Part shown: in pieces, positions 42,378 through 51,660 of the stretch | Position numbering within the stretch: position 1 is the first letter of the stretch | Layout of the letters: each line of letters opens with the position of its first letter | NCBI GenBank assembly: GCA_015243575.1 | Contig: CP042469.1 | Span: 3,872,929 to 3,936,928 of the forward strand | Length of the DNA stretch: 64,000 bases | Source: Clostridiales bacterium | GTDB taxonomy: Bacteria > Bacillota > Clostridia > Peptostreptococcales > Anaerovoracaceae | Direction of reading: 5' to 3' | Position numbers and translations under genes: made by a program | Notes under the pieces: model-generated | What the model saw: the letters and a program-made list of their open reading frames with translations, nothing else | The model's database searches: none | Told to the model about the DNA's origin: nothing

Positions 42378-44090
42378 ATGGCAAATGGGGTCCCTATTAT
42401 TTTTGATGAAACAGGTCTGGGAATTGCGCAAACCGGTTTAATTGAAGTAATTGTAAAGTTTCATGGTGATATTCTCGAAGTAGGCCGGCAGCTGGGGATC
42501 GATATCGAAATATTGACCTCTAATTATGCCATTGCTTCCATGGATGTGGCGCAGCTGCCTGCATTCTATGGCTTTCCTGAGGTGGAGTATGTTGAACTTC
42601 CTAAGAATCTCACGTTTTTTCTAGAGGAAAGCCTTCGAATATCATGCATTACTCAGGTGCAGAGCCCTACAAGCTTTGGGCTGACAGGAAGCGGAGTCAT
42701 CGTCGGAATTATTGACTCGGGGATCGACTTTACCCATCCTGATTTCATCAATCCAGATGGTACCAGCAGAATTCTGTTTCTATGGGACCAAACTGTCGCG
42801 GGGAATCCACCTGCCGGGTTTTCATACGGTACGGAGTTTCCCAATGAGAGAATCAATGAAGCACTTGCCAGCGGATCACCCTTTACCATTGTGCCAAGCC
42901 TTGACGTCGCGGGACATGGCACTGCGGTGGCAGGAGTGGCTGCCGGGAATGGCAGAGCCAGCGGGGGTACTCTGCGGGGGACAGCACCGGATGCAGCTTT
43001 AATCATCGTAAAGCTCGGGCACAGCGCAAACGAAAACTTTACCAGAAGCACCGAGGTTATGCGTGCCATCAAGTATATCATCGAAAAAGCAACGGCGCTG
43101 AACATGCCTGTATCCATTAATTTAAGCTACGGAACGAATAACGGGTCTCACGATGGTACTTCGCTATTTGAAACATTTATCAATACTATGGCGGATCAAT
43201 GGAAGACGGTGATTTCTGTTGCCACAGGAAATGAGGGAGCAGCCGGACATCATTTTTCATCACGAATTGCACAAAGAGAGACCTTAAACGTGGAGATTGC
43301 CATAGGTGGTGATACCAATACCCTCTATATGACGCTATGGAAGAATTTTGTCGATACCTTTACCTTTACTCTGGTGTCTCCCAGCGGAAGAATCTCCCCG
43401 GTGATTCTTCCCACTCAGAGCTTAACCAGCTTTACGCTGGATAATGTTACGGTGACCGTATTCATTCGTCAGCCTACTCACTATAATCCGGCACATGAAA
43501 TCTATTTTCGATTTCAGGCTGTAGACGGCGTGATCCCCCAGGGGCTTTGGCGGCTGACCATTACCGGGAATCAGGTTGTGGATGGCAGATTCGATATCTG
43601 GCTGCCTACCATCGAAGATGTTTCTGAGGATATTTCCTTTTTAAATCCCAGCCTGGAAACTACCCTGACGCTTCCTTCCACCGCACTAAATGTCATTTCG
43701 GTGGGAGGGTACAATGCAGCCATCAATACTAGTGCAGATTTTTCGGGAAGAGGATATACCAGAAACAACGTCTATGTAAAACCTGATCTTGTAGCCCCTG
43801 CGGTGGGCATCAGAACGTCGCGGACAGGGGGCGGCTACGATGTTGTTACAGGAACCAGTTTTGCGGCGCCCTTTGTTACAGGCTCCGCCGCACTCATGAT
43901 GCAATGGGGCATTGTCAGCGGTAACGACCCATTTTTATATGGGCAGCGGGTAAAGGCTTTTTTACAAAAAGGAGCCAGGCGCGTGCCCACTTTGGTATAT
44001 CCAAACCCGATTTGGGGTTATGGGGCACTTTGCCTCAATGGTTCTATGGACTTTCTTGTAGAATATCAGAGAGGAGGGATTACCATATGA
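42378..44090 (+). CDS. Csp germination protease 1 (CspB/CspA-like)
   Basis: 570-aa S8 protease of the clostridial Csp family. The triad is Asp113 (GIIDSGID), His180 (AGHGTAVAG) and Ser494 (GTSFAAP). The N-terminal ~85 residues are the retained prodomain, and the His-Ser gap holds the jelly-roll insert typical of Csp proteins. There is no signal peptide, as expected for forespore products. ATG at 42378 has GAGGTGGG upstream; the ATG at 42327 has none. It probably cleaves pro-SleC or acts with the other two. Confidence 0.9.
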   Translation: MANGVPIIFDETGLGIAQTGLIEVIVKFHGDILEVGRQLGIDIEILTSNYAIASMDVAQLPAFYGFPEVEYVELPKNLTFFLEESLRISCITQVQSPTSFGLTGSGVIVGIIDSGIDFTHPDFINPDGTSRILFLWDQTVAGNPPAGFSYGTEFPNERINEALASGSPFTIVPSLDVAGHGTAVAGVAAGNGRASGGTLRGTAPDAALIIVKLGHSANENFTRSTEVMRAIKYIIEKATALNMPVSINLSYGTNNGSHDGTSLFETFINTMADQWKTVISVATGNEGAAGHHFSSRIAQRETLNVEIAIGGDTNTLYMTLWKNFVDTFTFTLVSPSGRISPVILPTQSLTSFTLDNVTVTVFIRQPTHYNPAHEIYFRFQAVDGVIPQGLWRLTITGNQVVDGRFDIWLPTIEDVSEDISFLNPSLETTLTLPSTALNVISVGGYNAAINTSADFSGRGYTRNNVYVKPDLVAPAVGIRTSRTGGGYDVVTGTSFAAPFVTGSAALMMQWGIVSGNDPFLYGQRVKAFLQKGARRVPTLVYPNPIWGYGALCLNGSMDFLVEYQRGGITI

Positions 44091-45805
44091 CCACTTGGAC
44101 AGTGGATCCGCAGATTACCGCCTTTCTCGAGCATCCGGATACCATCGATTTTATCACCTTGCAAAGTGAAGTACTCATGGGAGGACTTGTGGGAAATCCC
44201 AACGTTTTTTTTACGCAGACACTCTTAGGAAGATACATTGTAGGCTATACCAATCGTCAGAATATCAGTCTGATCATCCAAACCATGGGAGCGAGTTTTA
44301 TCAATTCATTTCCTTACGTAGTGGGTCTTCTGGATATTCGGACCTTGGAGGAGTCCGGCATCATTCAAGTACAGCAGAATCCTTATCTTGATTTGAAAGG
44401 CAGAGGGGTTCTCGTGGGGTTCGTTGATACGGGAATTGATTATACACAGAACACTTTTATCTATGAGGATGGAACCAGTAAAATTCAGTATATATTTGAC
44501 CAGACAGGGAGCGGAAACACGCCAGAGGGGTTCTATCTCGGGACCGAATACAACAACCAGCAGATTAATGATGCGCTGCGTGCGGAGAATCCCTATGATA
44601 TTGTTCCTCAGCAGGATACGGTGGGTCACGGAACGTTCCTGGCTTCTCTGGCTGCAGGCAGGGCAGACGGTCAGGGATTTCTTGGTGCTGCGCCGGATGC
44701 AGAGCTGATTGTGGTAAAGCTGAGGCCGGCAAGGCCTTACTTTCGGGAATATTATCTCGTACCGCCAGAACAGGAAAATGCATATGAGTCCAGTGCTGTA
44801 ATGGTTGGAATCGAGTATATTCTGACAAAGGCAAGAGAACTCAACAGGCCAGTGGTAATTTGCATTGGCGTTGGTACAAATTTAGGCGGCCACGACGGGT
44901 TTAGTTTGTTTGAGCAATATATCAGCGAGGTGGCGGGTTTAAGGGGTGTCTGCGTGTGCTCCGCAGCAGGAAATGAAAATCAGGAAGGGCACCATATGGA
45001 GAATACTCTGACTGCCACAGGAGAGCAGCAGAACATTGATATCCGAGTGGGCGACAATGCGGGAAATATCTACGTTTCCATATGGAGCTCCGCCTCGGAC
45101 CGCATCTCTGTTGCGGTGCGCTCTCCAACAGGAGAGCTTGTGGGATTTCTGCCTGCAAGGTCCGGCGCTGTATTGGATTCCCGGCTGGTATTAGAGCAGG
45201 CGGGGGTATCCATTGCATACTATTTTCCTGTGGAAGGCAGCGGGAGTCAGCTGTCAACGGTGAGAATTTTTAATGCCACGCCCGGTATCTGGACCATCAT
45301 TGTAAGAGGAGATATTGTTCTAAACGGGAATTATCATGCATGGCTTCCCATCACAGGTTTTGTATCGCCTACAGTCGAGTTCTTAACACCGTCGCCTTAT
45401 ACCACCGTAGTTGTTCCCGCCACTTCCTTCGGTATCATCACTTGCGGCGCCTACAACAGCGCTTCCGATAGCCTGTTCATCCATTCCTCCTGGGGGCCTT
45501 CCCGGCTTCCCCTGCTCACTATGGATCTGGTCGCACCTGGTGTAAATGTAGGTGGGATCTATCCTACAGGACCCGGGACCATGAGCGGAACCAGCGTAGC
45601 AAATGCAACCGCTGCGGGTGCATGTGCCCTCCTGCTGCAATGGGGGATAGTGGACGGGAATGATGTTGCAATGAGTTCGTTTCAAGCCAGAGCGTATTTA
45701 ATCCGTGGCTGCGTGAGAAATGAAAATATAACATACCCTAATCCCCAATGGGGATATGGCAGACTTAATCTGTTGCAGACCTTCTATCTGATGCGGCAGG
45801 TATAG
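44087..45805 (+). CDS. Csp germination protease 2
   Basis: 572-aa Csp-family subtilase, closer to the third copy than to the first. The triad is Asp114 (GFVDTGID), His181 (VGHGTFLAS) and Ser503 (SGTSVANA). The prodomain of ~90 residues and jelly-roll insert are present. The ATG overlaps the previous stop and follows GAGGAGGGA. The motif residue after GTSV is Ala-Asn rather than the usual Ala-Ala-Pro, but the Ser itself is intact. Confidence 0.9.
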   Translation: MTTWTVDPQITAFLEHPDTIDFITLQSEVLMGGLVGNPNVFFTQTLLGRYIVGYTNRQNISLIIQTMGASFINSFPYVVGLLDIRTLEESGIIQVQQNPYLDLKGRGVLVGFVDTGIDYTQNTFIYEDGTSKIQYIFDQTGSGNTPEGFYLGTEYNNQQINDALRAENPYDIVPQQDTVGHGTFLASLAAGRADGQGFLGAAPDAELIVVKLRPARPYFREYYLVPPEQENAYESSAVMVGIEYILTKARELNRPVVICIGVGTNLGGHDGFSLFEQYISEVAGLRGVCVCSAAGNENQEGHHMENTLTATGEQQNIDIRVGDNAGNIYVSIWSSASDRISVAVRSPTGELVGFLPARSGAVLDSRLVLEQAGVSIAYYFPVEGSGSQLSTVRIFNATPGIWTIIVRGDIVLNGNYHAWLPITGFVSPTVEFLTPSPYTTVVVPATSFGIITCGAYNSASDSLFIHSSWGPSRLPLLTMDLVAPGVNVGGIYPTGPGTMSGTSVANATAAGACALLLQWGIVDGNDVAMSSFQARAYLIRGCVRNENITYPNPQWGYGRLNLLQTFYLMRQV

Positions 45806-45894
45806 CCCGGGAAATTGAGATCCAGTCCGGCATTGCCATTTGCCGGGAGCCTGGGAACGGAGCCCAATTAAAGGGGTGATTAAGGAGATGAGGT

Positions 45895-47631
45895 GTGGCC
45901 TTCATGAATGTGAATACGTTGGAAAATACAACCGTACCAAATAATGAATTTATGTATCATCCGGACACCATGGATTTCCTGGTAAGAAGAACCGAATATA
46001 TCACAGACTTCCTTGAGACAAATCCAAATATCGTGCAGACTCAAACGCTTATGGGAAGATACATCATTGCTTACACAGACCGAAGGAACAACGATATGCT
46101 GATGGATTTCCTTGGATCAAGCTACGCAAATTCCACGTCACTTATCTGCGGACTTCTGGACAGAGAAAGTCTTGAAGCGGCAGGAATCTATCAAGTTCAG
46201 CAACAGCCTTTTCTGAATCTAAGAGGAAGAGGCGTTTTAGTCGGATTCGTAGATACGGGGATCGATTATACCAAGGAAACCTTTATCAATGAATTCGGAT
46301 TCAGCAAAGTGCAATATCTCTACGATCAGACCATCCCCGGCACTCCGCCGGAGGGGTTTCTGATGGGCACGGAATATAACAACATACAGCTCAATGCGGC
46401 ATTGCGGTCCGAAGATCCTTACTCCATCGTTCCTTCGAGGGATACAGTTGGACACGGAACCTTTCTGGCATCCATTGCTGCCGGCCGCCAGACCCAGGAC
46501 GGATTTGTGGGCGCAGCACCGGAGGCGGAACTGATTGTGGTAAAGCTAAGAAAGGCAAGACCATTCTATTTGGAACGGTTTCTCGTTCCTCCTGAGCAGG
46601 AAAACGCCTATGAATACAGCGATATCATGATCGGAATCGAATATATTATGGCCAAGGCGCAGCAGCTGGGAAGACCTGTTTCAATCTGCATTGCACTGGG
46701 AACGAATCTTGGCAGCCATGATGGATTCAGCATCTTTGAGGAATATATCAGCGATGTTTCCAGCCTTAGAGGAGTCTGTGTCTGTACTGCAGCAGGCAAT
46801 GAGAGTCAGGCACGGCACCATACCCAGGGAGTGCTGACAAGTCAGAATGAGGAACAGAATATCGATATCAGAGTGGGCGAAAATGCAGGAGATTTCATGA
46901 TTTCTCTATGGAACAATGCTTCGGACCGAATGTCAGTTTCGGTCCGGTCTCCGACAGGCGAGGTGGTGGGAAGGGTACCGGCAAAGGCCGGGACGCAGTT
47001 CTCCGCGAGATTGGTCATGGAACGGGCAAGGGTGATGATTGAGTATTACTTCCCTTTAGAAGGGAGCGGAAGTCAACTCACTGTCATCAGCATCTTCAAT
47101 GCCACCCCGGGAATCTGGACTATTGTGGTACATGGAGACATTGTCCTTGACGGAACCTATAATGCCTGGCTGCCTTTGACCGGATTTGTTTCTCCGACTG
47201 TAGGCTTTCTTTCCCCGTCCCCTTATATGACTGTGGTCGTTCCGTCAACGGCCATCGGGGTTATCTGCTGTGGTGCCTATAACCCCAGAACAGAGAGCCT
47301 GTATTTGAACACCTCCTGGGGACCCACAAGAGCCATGACTTTAAAACCTGACTTTGTGGCGCCCGGTGTGGAGGTGGGAGGAGTCTTTCCCAGCGGGCCA
47401 GGCCGAATGACCGGAACCAGCGTTTCCTGTGCACTTGCAGCAGGAGCAAGTGCCCTGCTCTTGCAGTGGGGAATCGTTCGAGGAAACGAGGTTTCCATGA
47501 GTACCTATCACATCAGAGCGTATCTCATTAGAGGCTGCTCCAGAAGTGAGACTATTACCTATCCAAATCAGCAATGGGGTTATGGCAGCTTGAACCTGAT
47601 GCAGACCTTCAGCTTGATGAGGGAACTGTAG
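45895..47631 (+). CDS. Csp germination protease 3
   Basis: 578-aa paralogue of copy 2. The triad is Asp120 (GFVDTGID), His187 (VGHGTFLAS) and Ser509 (TGTSVSCA). The flanks of the Ser are the most altered of the three (SCA in place of AAP), so its activity is the least certain. GTG at 45895 lies 7 nt after AAGGAG; ATG at 45904 is an alternative. A strong terminator follows. Confidence 0.88.
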   Translation: MAFMNVNTLENTTVPNNEFMYHPDTMDFLVRRTEYITDFLETNPNIVQTQTLMGRYIIAYTDRRNNDMLMDFLGSSYANSTSLICGLLDRESLEAAGIYQVQQQPFLNLRGRGVLVGFVDTGIDYTKETFINEFGFSKVQYLYDQTIPGTPPEGFLMGTEYNNIQLNAALRSEDPYSIVPSRDTVGHGTFLASIAAGRQTQDGFVGAAPEAELIVVKLRKARPFYLERFLVPPEQENAYEYSDIMIGIEYIMAKAQQLGRPVSICIALGTNLGSHDGFSIFEEYISDVSSLRGVCVCTAAGNESQARHHTQGVLTSQNEEQNIDIRVGENAGDFMISLWNNASDRMSVSVRSPTGEVVGRVPAKAGTQFSARLVMERARVMIEYYFPLEGSGSQLTVISIFNATPGIWTIVVHGDIVLDGTYNAWLPLTGFVSPTVGFLSPSPYMTVVVPSTAIGVICCGAYNPRTESLYLNTSWGPTRAMTLKPDFVAPGVEVGGVFPSGPGRMTGTSVSCALAAGASALLLQWGIVRGNEVSMSTYHIRAYLIRGCSRSETITYPNQQWGYGSLNLMQTFSLMREL

Positions 47632-47644
47632 CGTTTATAGGAAC

Positions 47645-47696
47645 AAAGCCGGATCAGTGGTATGGTGGAACACATCATGCAACTGATCCGGCTTTT
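47645..47696 (+). terminator. Terminator of the csp operon
   Basis: AAAGCCGGATCAGT (47645-47658) pairs with ACTGATCCGGCTTT, a 14-bp perfect stem, followed by a short T-run. Confidence 0.85.
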
Positions 47697-47825
47697 GTGA
47701 TATGGTCACAGAACATAACCGTTTCTTTTTATACAATAGACACACTGAATACGATTTTCAAAACTTGCTAAGTGATATGAAAACAGTATCAAAACTCGAG
47801 TATGAAAGAAAAGAGGTTATGTAAA

Positions 47826-48071
47826 ATGAGTATATTCGGTTCGTTTAAGAGAGAAGCAAATGAAACGGTTTTGCAGGACAAAAAGAATCTGTCGCTGATG
47901 GTGAAAAAAAGTAAATGTCCGCAGAACCATCCCTGCCCATCGGTTAGAGTCTGTCCCGTGGGTGCCTTGGTCCAAAGGGGATATGATGCCCCCTCCGTGG
48001 ATGAGGAAAAATGCATCAAGTGCGGAAAATGTGTTCGGTTCTGCCCCATGAAGGCATTGGTTATGGAATAG
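47826..48071 (+). CDS. Small 4Fe-4S ferredoxin-like protein
   Basis: 81-aa protein. A classical [4Fe-4S] motif is CIKCGKCVRFCP at the C-terminus; a second, modified set is KCPQNHPCPSVRVCPVGAL. It probably carries electrons or binds two clusters. ATG at 47826 follows AGAGG; the ATG at 47802 has no ribosome site. A DUF6132 gene follows 10 nt later, then thioredoxin on the other strand. Confidence 0.88.
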   Translation: MSIFGSFKREANETVLQDKKNLSLMVKKSKCPQNHPCPSVRVCPVGALVQRGYDAPSVDEEKCIKCGKCVRFCPMKALVME

Positions 48072-48081
48072 GAGGTAGGTC

Positions 48082-48246
48082 ATGCTGATTAAATCAATTG
48101 CAGGAATTGTGATTGGAGCTTTGCTGGGATTCGCTTATTATAAGCTGGTGGGCTGCTCTACGGGAAGCTGTCCCATCACAGCAAGTCCATACAACTCCAC
48201 AATTTACGGGGCGGTAATGGGGCTTCTGATCGGGGCGTCCAGTTAG
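48082..48246 (+). CDS. DUF6132-like small membrane protein
   Basis: 54-aa protein with two short hydrophobic segments around a Cys pair: GIVIGALLGFAYYKLVGC, then STGSCPITASPYNST and YGAVMGLLIG. This matches small DUF6132-type proteins that occur near ferredoxin and thioredoxin genes. TAGGAGGT precedes the start. The two cysteines could be redox-active; the function is unknown. Confidence 0.78.
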   Translation: MLIKSIAGIVIGALLGFAYYKLVGCSTGSCPITASPYNSTIYGAVMGLLIGASS

Positions 48247-48260
48247 GAGAGAAACGGAAA

Positions 48261-48311
48261 ATAACAGAGCCGGACAGAATTTGCAGGTTCCGTCCGGCTC
48301 TGTTATTTTAT
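48261..48311 (+). terminator. Terminator after the DUF6132 gene
   Basis: ATAACAGAGCCGGAC and GTCCGGCTCTGTTAT form a 15-bp perfect stem, followed by TTTATT. Confidence 0.85.
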
Positions 48312-48379
48312 TATAAGCTGCTTTGGGAGTGGGCCAAAACGGATCAGCAGATCACATTTTGGCCCTCATATGTTTGAAC

Positions 48380-48691
48380 TTATTCCTTTAGCATGGAGAG
48401 GATAGCATCCTTTTGTTTTGCTCCCACTGATGTCTTGACCAGCTCTCCGCCTTTCATCACAGCCAGTGTGGGTATGCTCATCACTCTGAACTTCGCTGCC
48501 AGCTCCGGTTGCTCATCCACGTTGACTTTACCAACCTTGGCATGGGTGACCTCACCAGCGATTTCATCAATAACCGGTGAAACCATTTTGCAGGGTCCGC
48601 ACCAGGATGCCCAGAAATCCAACAGGACCGGCTTTTCAGATTTTAGAACTTCATTTTCAAAATTTTCCATCGTGATTGTCAATGCGCTCAT
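48380..48691 (-). CDS. trxA: Thioredoxin
   Basis: 103-aa thioredoxin with active site FWASWCGPCKM and the cis-Pro motif SIPTLAVMKGG. ATG at 48691 follows AAAGGAG; upstream codons of the frame are not needed. It reduces protein disulfides using thioredoxin reductase, which is not in the window. Confidence 0.95.
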   Translation of the reverse strand: MSALTITMENFENEVLKSEKPVLLDFWASWCGPCKMVSPVIDEIAGEVTHAKVGKVNVDEQPELAAKFRVMSIPTLAVMKGGELVKTSVGAKQKDAILSMLKE

Positions 48692-48804
48692 TTTTCTATC
48701 TCCTTTATTTTTAGCAATGCAGGTACGCACTCTGGCGGCATTTGCTTTTATAGTTTTGGCGTTTATAAATACTTTCTGTCTCTATTATATACGCTGAGAA
48801 ATAC

Positions 48805-48870
48805 AATTCCGTAACTTAATCACAGAACAATCTCCTCTGAAAAAAAGAATTCCGTGACGAAGTCACAGAA
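48805..48870. repeat. Direct repeat downstream of the 48.9 kb kinase gene
   Basis: A 23-nt element occurs at 48805-48827 and again at 48848-48870 (20 of 23 identical, period 43). The second copy forms the kinase terminator; the first has lost stem complementarity. Confidence 0.7.
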
Positions 48871-48871
48871 T
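48841..48871 (-). terminator. Terminator of the two-component operon
   Basis: Read on the minus strand, ATTC.GTGAC, a TTC loop, GTCAC.GAAT and TTCTTTTTTTT make a typical intrinsic terminator 11 nt after the kinase stop. Confidence 0.8.
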
Positions 48872-48881
48872 CAGAGGTTTT

Positions 48882-50294
48882 CTAACTTAAGGGAAGGCGG
48901 ATTTCGAAAACCGCTCCGTTCTTATTATAGGCGGTGATACTTCCACCCATGAATTCCACCGCAGATTTGGCAATTGACAGACCGAGACCGAAATTACCTC
49001 CCTTTCCTTTATAAAATCGTTCGAAGATATGAGGGAGATCTTCTGCGGATATGCCTTCTCCATCGTCGGAAATTTGTATTACAGCATAGCAGCCTTCTTT
49101 GAAAAGCGCAGCGGTTACGGTTCCGCGGGCATGCTTGACACAGTTGGATAAGATATTGATTACAGCCTGTGCAAGCAGTGTATCGTCTATCATCGCTGTA
49201 TAGTCTTCTTCGGGAAATTGCTGTTGGATCAGCTTCCCTTCCTTCAACACATACCCGTCGATTCGCTGCAGATATTCTTTCATATTGTCACACAAGTTGG
49301 CGTAGACCAGACCCCCTTGATCATTTTTATTTTCTATCCGAGAAAGAGTGAGCAGCTGCTCAACCAGATGATTCAATCGGCGACTTTCTTCTCTTATAAT
49401 CTCCGCAGTTTTTTTTGCATCCGGAAATACTCCAGCAGAAATTCCCTCGGCATACCCTTGTATACTCATGAGCGGTGTTCTCAACTCGTGAGAAGCATTC
49501 TGCAGAAATGATTTTTGAGCGTTGTCATACTGCTTCAGCTGCTGGCTCATTTCATTCATGCTCTTGGTCAGCTCATAAATTTCAACGCTGCTCAGATCCT
49601 CCGGCAGCTCTAAAAATTCACCGCCTCCGATTCGCTTTGCATAATCCGTCAATTGCGTGATCGGAAGAGAGAGCTCCTTTGAGACCCTCAATGCGATGGA
49701 GGTTGCCAGAGCAGCTGAAAGCGCTGTAATCACTAACAGGATCATATTAACCAGGCGTGCAAAAGCAGCAGCCTGACTCCCGGATGAGATGAAGGCCAGC
49801 CGTGTGGAAGAGGGTTCTTCGGTTAACATTTGATACGTTGCATAATATTCTTCCCGGCCAACCCGGTATTTGATAATCGTATTTTCCTCAGCATGGTCAA
49901 GGCTTGCAGTTGCCCTTGCCACGATTCTTTGAGATAGAAAGCTGTCTTGATAGGATCGTGGAAATAAGATGGTACCATCCTTTGCGATGAGAAGAAACTC
50001 AATATTCATGGACTTTACGCGATTCAGCAAAGAAGCTTTTGATAGCTTCAAGTTATTTCTAAGCTCGGTTAAGCCTGCTGAGGACATGTTATCTGCTGTT
50101 TGATTCAGAGCATGATCCATGAGCTGCTGACGGATCAGGATTTCGATGCCGGAAGCAGCACTCTTCAGCTCTTCGCGGGAGGTTCGGTCAACATATACAT
50201 GCATGGAAATGTTAAACAAAATGAGAATCATGATGGGAATTGCAAAGATGATTTTTAGGAAGGGAGAAGATATCTTAGTTTTGATTGTCTTCAT
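48882..50294 (-). CDS. Sensor histidine kinase
   Basis: 470-aa kinase. TM1 is at ~residues 12-32, followed by an extracellular sensor of ~150 residues, TM2 near 183-205, a HAMP-like linker, HisKA with ASHELRTPLMS, and ATPase motifs NILSNCVKHA, SDDGEGISAEDL and FGLGLSIAK. It lies just after its regulator. GTG at 50303, overlapping the regulator, is an alternative start. The inducing signal is unknown; exported helical proteins are encoded divergently. Confidence 0.9.
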   Translation of the reverse strand: MKTIKTKISSPFLKIIFAIPIMILILFNISMHVYVDRTSREELKSAASGIEILIRQQLMDHALNQTADNMSSAGLTELRNNLKLSKASLLNRVKSMNIEFLLIAKDGTILFPRSYQDSFLSQRIVARATASLDHAEENTIIKYRVGREEYYATYQMLTEEPSSTRLAFISSGSQAAAFARLVNMILLVITALSAALATSIALRVSKELSLPITQLTDYAKRIGGGEFLELPEDLSSVEIYELTKSMNEMSQQLKQYDNAQKSFLQNASHELRTPLMSIQGYAEGISAGVFPDAKKTAEIIREESRRLNHLVEQLLTLSRIENKNDQGGLVYANLCDNMKEYLQRIDGYVLKEGKLIQQQFPEEDYTAMIDDTLLAQAVINILSNCVKHARGTVTAALFKEGCYAVIQISDDGEGISAEDLPHIFERFYKGKGGNFGLGLSIAKSAVEFMGGSITAYNKNGAVFEIRLPLS

Positions 50295-50295
50295 G

Positions 50296-50976
50296 TTACT
50301 CACCCAGCTTCAGTTTAAATCCAAAACCCCATACCGATTCAATGCTGACAGTGCTTCCTGTCAGCTTTTTTCTCAGTCGTTTCAAAACATCGTCAGTGGC
50401 CCTCGTATCTGCTTCAAAGTCGAACTTCCATACGTTTTTTAGGAGCTCGCTTCGTGAAATAGCCCGATCGCTGTGTTCAAACATATAGGAGAGAAGCGCA
50501 AACTCTGTTGGTGTAAGGTCCAGTGCCCTTCCATTCATCAGGCATTCCCTGGACGCAAGGTTCATTGTAATATCACCGTATGCAAAAATCCTTTTGGAGA
50601 CGGCTGTCTGATCCAAGCTTACGCGGCGAAAAATTGCCTTTACCCTGGCTACAAGCTCGATGGGAGAAAAGGGTTTTACCAGATAATCATCTCCCCCCAG
50701 CGTAAATCCGGTGATCCTGTCCAGCTCACTGTCTCTGGCAGAGACAATAATGATGGGAACATTATGCCTGGAGCGGATTTTTGAACAGACCGAAAGCCCA
50801 TCGGTTCCTTCCATCATGATATCCAGGATCACCATATCAGAAGGAAAGCGAAGGAATTCTTCTAATAGTGCATCGCCAGTTTCAAAGGCTTTTACATCAA
50901 ACCCTTCGTTGGTAAGAAATCCCTCAATAAGATCTCTGATATTTTTTTCATCATCCGCAATATAAATTTTCTGCAC
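50296..50976 (-). CDS. OmpR-family response regulator
   Basis: 226-aa regulator. The receiver has ADDEKN, phospho-Asp in MVILDIMMEGTDG, and KPFSP. The winged helix ends KRLRKKLTGSTVSIESVWG. The GTG start at 50976 is chosen because GGAGGTGGGC precedes it; the frame extends further upstream without a ribosome site. It is the first gene of the pair. Confidence 0.92.
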   Translation of the reverse strand: MQKIYIADDEKNIRDLIEGFLTNEGFDVKAFETGDALLEEFLRFPSDMVILDIMMEGTDGLSVCSKIRSRHNVPIIIVSARDSELDRITGFTLGGDDYLVKPFSPIELVARVKAIFRRVSLDQTAVSKRIFAYGDITMNLASRECLMNGRALDLTPTEFALLSYMFEHSDRAISRSELLKNVWKFDFEADTRATDDVLKRLRKKLTGSTVSIESVWGFGFKLKLGE

Positions 50977-51146
50977 AAAAGCCCACCTCCTGTCCTTATT
51001 ATACACAAAAATTTCGCATATTGAATCCCTGCCACTGATTTGCCACAGATTGACCTTTGATTTTCCAATCAAGATCCGATAAACTGAGTATGCAGAGTGG
51101 GAAACCTATTCTGCAGCCCATTGAGAAAGGAAGGATAGGAAATAAG

Positions 51147-51560
51147 GTGAAGCGAAAAGGCTGTATTATATTGCTGATCATATTAATCATGGTGCTTTCT
51201 GTGAACTGCGCAGGACAGAATCGCAGCAGTCCTTCTGCCGGGCATAATTCTACTGATCAAACGGCAGTGCAGGAGGATGATCAGCCATCCTCGGAGAACT
51301 CCGCCCAGAATCCTGATGATTCTCATGAGGCCAGTGCCGACAGCTCTTACCCCGGTCCAGTGGATTCCAAGGAACCAGTTTTCGAGCAATCAGACCCTAA
51401 GGAACCCGATTCTGTGAGACCGAGCTCCGGCAGCAATCAATCTGCTTCTGCAGAAAGCAGAGCTGTTTTGGATGAAACACTGAAAACCCTGGATGAGCTT
51501 GAAGCGGTACTGAACTCCCTTGACGAGATAGAGGACTCGGATCTTGAAATTCCTAATTGA
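51147..51560 (+). CDS. Exported Ser/Asp-rich protein, possible lipoprotein
   Basis: 137-aa protein with a hydrophobic signal (GCIILLIILIMVLSVNC). The Cys after SVN could be lipidated, though Asn at -1 is atypical. The mature part is a low-complexity Ser/Pro/Glu/Asp linker ending in a short acidic coiled coil (LDETLKTLDELEAVLNSLDE). GTG at 51147 follows AGGA by 6 nt; an ATG-less longer frame upstream lacks a ribosome site. It is divergent from the two-component genes. No family recognised. Confidence 0.65.
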   Translation: MKRKGCIILLIILIMVLSVNCAGQNRSSPSAGHNSTDQTAVQEDDQPSSENSAQNPDDSHEASADSSYPGPVDSKEPVFEQSDPKEPDSVRPSSGSNQSASAESRAVLDETLKTLDELEAVLNSLDEIEDSDLEIPN

Positions 51561-51660
51561 ATAGGGATGTACTGTCCTGCTGAAATCTTCGCGAAGCTCC
51601 CAGTGACTCGGCGCCCGAGCCAGGAAATAAATAATGAACCAGATGAAAGGAAGGATTAAA

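Noticed and set aside
44087-47631. Csp copies 2 and 3 as pseudoproteases
   Set aside because: Asp, His and Ser are all present in the proper motifs, although residues after the Ser are altered.
47574-47771. 65-residue ORF after csp copy 3
   Set aside because: It contains the csp terminator and lacks a start signal.
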